A DNA stretch of 60,442 bases, taken from Paenibacillus solanacearum (GTDB lineage Bacteria; Bacillota; Bacilli; Paenibacillales; NBRC-103111). The stretch is from assembly GCF_910593845.1 (NCBI RefSeq), contig NZ_CAJVAS010000037.1, positions 1-60,442 on the forward strand, in the 5' to 3' direction. Numbering within the stretch: position 1 is the stretch's first letter; the number at the start of each line of letters is the position of its first letter. Below, piece after piece: positions 58,164 through 60,442 of this stretch. The notes below the pieces were generated by a model. It was not told where the DNA came from and did no database searches. It saw only the letters and a program-made list of their open reading frames with translations. Position numbers and translations under genes: made by a program.

Positions 58164-58226
58164 TAATTAATGATCATGCGAAACAATTATGCTTGAAGAA
58201 TGGTATTTGGCTGATGCGGCGTTACG

Positions 58227-59455
58227 CTACCCCGAAACGCCGTTGAGTTGGTGAGAGCTACTTGAAAACCAAGATTCTCGAGCCTTCGAACGGCTTGCTT
58301 CATTGATGGCTTCTTTTTGTCGCTCTTCAAAGTAGTGGCTCCCTAAATCTTTGTAATCCTCGCCGCACGTAAGGAGATGGTAAACAATGGTCATGATGGA
58401 ATGGGCGACAGCCACGGCCGCTCGGTGTCTGCCTTTTCGGGCTGCGATGCGTCGGTACTGAGCTCCGAGATAATTGTCGGATCTGCAGACGGAGTGGGCG
58501 ACTTCAATGAGTGCCGATCGGAGGTATTTATTTCCTTTGCGAGTTTTCGAGGATTTTCGTTTGCCGGCACTTTCATTCTGCCCTGGAACTAGACCAACCC
58601 ATGAACTGAGATGGGCGGGGGAAGGGAACCGCGAACCAACATCGGTCCCAACCTCGGCCAAGATTTGTTCAGCCGTACGGCGAGCGATTCCCGGGATCGT
58701 ATCTAGCCGCTCAATGTCCTGCTGAAAAGGGTCGAGCCGTTTGGCTACCTCTATATCCAGTTCAACAATTTGTTCATTCAGAAAATCGATGTGTTTCAGC
58801 ATGGTTCGGAGCATGATCCGCTGGTGTGCGCTCATATTTCCACGCAAGGCGAGCTCTAGCTCTTCTTTCTTTTTCTTCAGCGTTCGCCTTGCGAAGGCAG
58901 CTAGCTTCTCCGGATCTTCTTCGCCCTCGATCATGGCATCCATCATATCGCGGCTGCTCACCCCCATAATGTCGGAGACAACGGCAGCTAGTTTAATGTT
59001 GGCTCCTTCCAGCACTTTTTGGACCCGGTTGTGTTCGCGGGACCGTTCCTGAATCAGGCTGCGACGGTAACGAACTAATTCGCGCAGTTCTCTTTGGTTC
59101 CGGTCTGGGATGTAACTGGGTTTCAGCAGACCCTGGCGGAGCAGATTACAAATCCATTCTGCATCTTTTACGTCCGTTTTCCTCCCGGGAACGGCTTTGA
59201 TGTGCTGGGCGTTAACGACGAGGAACTGAATCTCTTCAGCTTCAAGCAAATTCACGATCGGTTTCCAGAACATGCCGGTACTTTCCATGGCCACGTGAGT
59301 GCAGCGGTGTTGCTTGATCCAGTCGATCAAATCAAGCAGGAAAACCGTGTGGTACGAAACGTCTTAATCTCCTTTCCTTCGGGGGTTACGATGCAAGCGG
59401 TAATAGACTTCTTGTGAACATCCAGACCGCAAGCTCGCTCGATCAGGACATCCAT
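58227..59455 (-). pseudogene. IS110-family DEDD transposase, one frameshift
   Basis: Starts at ATG 59455 behind GAAAGGTGAG with MDVLIERACGLDVHKKSITA (first Asp), is frameshifted near 59345-59355 (one base missing after KTFRTT), then continues VAMESTGMFWKP (Glu), KTDVKDAEWICN (Asp, Asp), and the C-terminal Ser domain PGQNESAGKRKSSKTRKGNK. All catalytic DEDD residues and the serine region remain, but the shift removes the first Asp from the main frame, so the copy is probably inactive. Confidence 0.88.
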
Positions 59456-59469
59456 AAAACTCACCTTTC

Positions 59470-59690
59470 TACGGCAGTTGAATTGAGAGGACTGGCGCAA
59501 CAACCAGTAAGGGTTACTCTACCCCGCGTGCTTCCTGAAAAGGAGCGACATTCCGTGGTGCACCGTGGTCGTCGTAGTCAGACTAACGGATGGGTTCATG
59601 ACACCATAGCGTAACGACCTTCCTCACCAGCCGTAACAATAGTATAAAACGTCGCACCAAAATTTTCATCCTCTGTGGCGCCCGACAGGG
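59470..59690 (-). ncRNA. Candidate IS110 bridge RNA region
   Basis: About 220 noncoding bases upstream of the transposase on its coding strand, with several short stems (e.g. CGGTGCACCACGG; GCCCTGTCGGGC). IS110-type elements carry a structured guide RNA in this position (known for IS621 and relatives). Position and stems support it; loops were not matched to donor or target. Confidence 0.4.
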
Positions 59691-59697
59691 CATGGGG

Positions 59698-59856
59698 GCT
59701 AACGGGAGAATAGTTCAATTAATTCTACAGAATGCCGCGGGGATTGAGTATTTTAAAATCACAAATCAGACGTTATCTGCAAAGATTGGCAACAAAAGAA
59801 TACCTATAGAGAAGGTTAGAGGTGAGAGCAGAGATCCACAGAGTGCGTGGCGATGA
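59698..59856 (+). pseudogene. Short coding remnant beside IS110
   Basis: Plus-strand frame GRIVQLILQNAAGIEYFKIT, then NQTLSAKIGNKRIPIEKVRG and ESRDPQSAWR with stop at 59854. It begins at the likely IS110 edge. Codon use looks protein-like, but no family is recognised. The stretch from there to 60031 holds only a terminator. Confidence 0.35.
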
Positions 59857-59973
59857 CAATTGTTCAAGTGTGTTTGTGACGAAGCCAAAATAAGTGCGGA
59901 GCGTATCTGCCCTTATTATATTGTTGGATTCTTGACACGGGGAACATTTTATTCTCTAAAGTCTTCGGCTAAA

Positions 59974-60012
59974 ATCAAAAACGCGCCTGAACCATGGTGG
60001 TTTTGCGCGTTT
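59974..60012 (-). terminator. Terminator of the spore coat gene
   Basis: AAACGCGC/GCGCGTTT with an inner AACCATGGTGGTT hairpin; on the minus strand followed by TTTTTGATTTT, 20 bases after the gene's stop. Confidence 0.75.
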
Positions 60013-60031
60013 GTCGGGACGAACTACGGGG

Positions 60032-60328
60032 TTAGGACGGAATGTTCATAGCGGTCTGAATATTTTTCAGATCGAGCTGAATTTGCTCTGGAATATGGTA
60101 GGGATGGTATAGGCCCCGCTGCATCATGTAGTTTGTTATCTTTTCATGGGAGTCTATCGCTTCGTCGAGCTGTTTCATCAAAATTTGCTTGATTTCGGGG
60201 GTGGCACATTCGGTTACGGCCATGGCGTAGTTTCTGACTCCGCTCTTGGCGTTCATCAAAAAATCCATTGCGATCACGTCGTCGGTCAGCGTATGAAGCC
60301 CTGTCATGTGTTCTAATATTGTGTTCAT
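60032..60328 (-). CDS. CotF-family spore coat protein
   Basis: 98 residues from ATG 60328, matching the usual MNTILEHMTGLHTLTDDV start of the family; a longer frame from 60397 also exists. IAMDFLMNAKSGVRNYAMAV and the end ITNYMMQRGLYHPYHIPEQI are characteristic helical coat-protein sequences. Expressed late in sporulation in relatives. It marks the organism as a spore former. Upstream AAAGGA lies 12 bases before the chosen ATG. Confidence 0.85.
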   Translation of the reverse strand: MNTILEHMTGLHTLTDDVIAMDFLMNAKSGVRNYAMAVTECATPEIKQILMKQLDEAIDSHEKITNYMMQRGLYHPYHIPEQIQLDLKNIQTAMNIPS

Positions 60329-60442
60329 GTTTATACCCATTCCTTTCGCTTCGCTCAAGGCACAAAACGACATGAAATCATTGTGCTTTGAGCTCATTTT
60401 TATTTATCCTAGACTTGCAGGGATACCAGTAAACTACAAATC

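Larger units (their letters stand above)
58227..59690 (-). mobile_element. IS110-family insertion sequence, transposase frameshifted
   Basis: Coding part and about 230 bases of upstream noncoding DNA, the arrangement of IS110-type elements, which have no terminal inverted repeats. Exact ends cannot be fixed by eye: the right side stops before the remnant coding frame that starts near 59698, the left side lies somewhere in 58126-58226. Confidence 0.7.

Noticed and set aside
1..60442. CRISPR arrays, tRNA and rRNA genes
   Set aside because: I saw no regularly spaced direct repeats of 24-40 bases and no clover-leaf or rRNA-like sequence in the window.

Overview
The window looks like chromosomal DNA of a Paenibacillus-type, endospore-forming Bacillota. 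Support: a CotF-type spore coat gene at the right end, YesM/AraC-type two-component control of a sugar ABC transporter, a degraded dnaX 3' end of the Paenibacillus type, many TTG starts behind strong AGGAGG sites, and lipoprotein sugar-binding proteins. The species cannot be named from the sequence alone.

Layout. (1) Positions 1-16.6 kb are AT-rich accessory DNA. Single small genes, nearly all on the minus strand (methyltransferase, NUDIX, GNAT, DUF2834 and others), alternate with broken genes (ABC ATPase tail, dnaX tail, methyltransferase, NUDIX, TetR, EamA), an IS630 insertion, an IS630 relic and two clusters of IS-end-like repeats. A dispersed hairpin repeat with two conserved arms sits just 3' of most of these genes, always in the same orientation relative to the gene. 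The region also holds a haloalkane dehalogenase, an orphan high-GC MurD, an ArsR/oxidoreductase pair, and an ECF sigma factor with a dead peptidase-like C-terminal domain and a divergent promoter pair. (2) Positions 16.6-34.5 kb hold an RMD1/DUF155 protein, two solitary paralogous sugar-binding lipoproteins, an orphan hybrid histidine kinase, an AraC/oligogalacturonate-lyase-like/GH2 glycosidase operon, a two-gene ABC exporter and a RibD-like reductase. (3) Positions 34.6-42.8 kb form one carbohydrate-uptake locus: sensor kinase, AraC response regulator, two permeases, binding protein and FAD oxidoreductase. (4) Positions 43.2-48.8 kb hold a VTC-domain protein, a DUF4956 membrane protein and a beta-helix lipoprotein, divergent from an OmpR-type two-component system with candidate tandem operators between them. 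(5) Positions 49-60.4 kb are housekeeping-like single genes: a secreted protein, S41 peptidase, VOC, BtrH-like protein, isochorismatase, GrpB, ChrB-like, YkvA-like, HD phosphohydrolase and NUDIX. This part also has a ZTP/ZMP riboswitch ahead of an uncharacterised gene, and a frameshifted IS110 element.

Most notable points: a ZTP riboswitch with its own terminator in front of a gene of unknown function; the 3'-gene-associated two-arm hairpin family; two ECF-type promoters facing apart from one sigma/pseudo-peptidase gene; two sequence-unrelated repeat clusters with the same internal geometry; and the VTC/DUF4956/lipoprotein/two-component locus.
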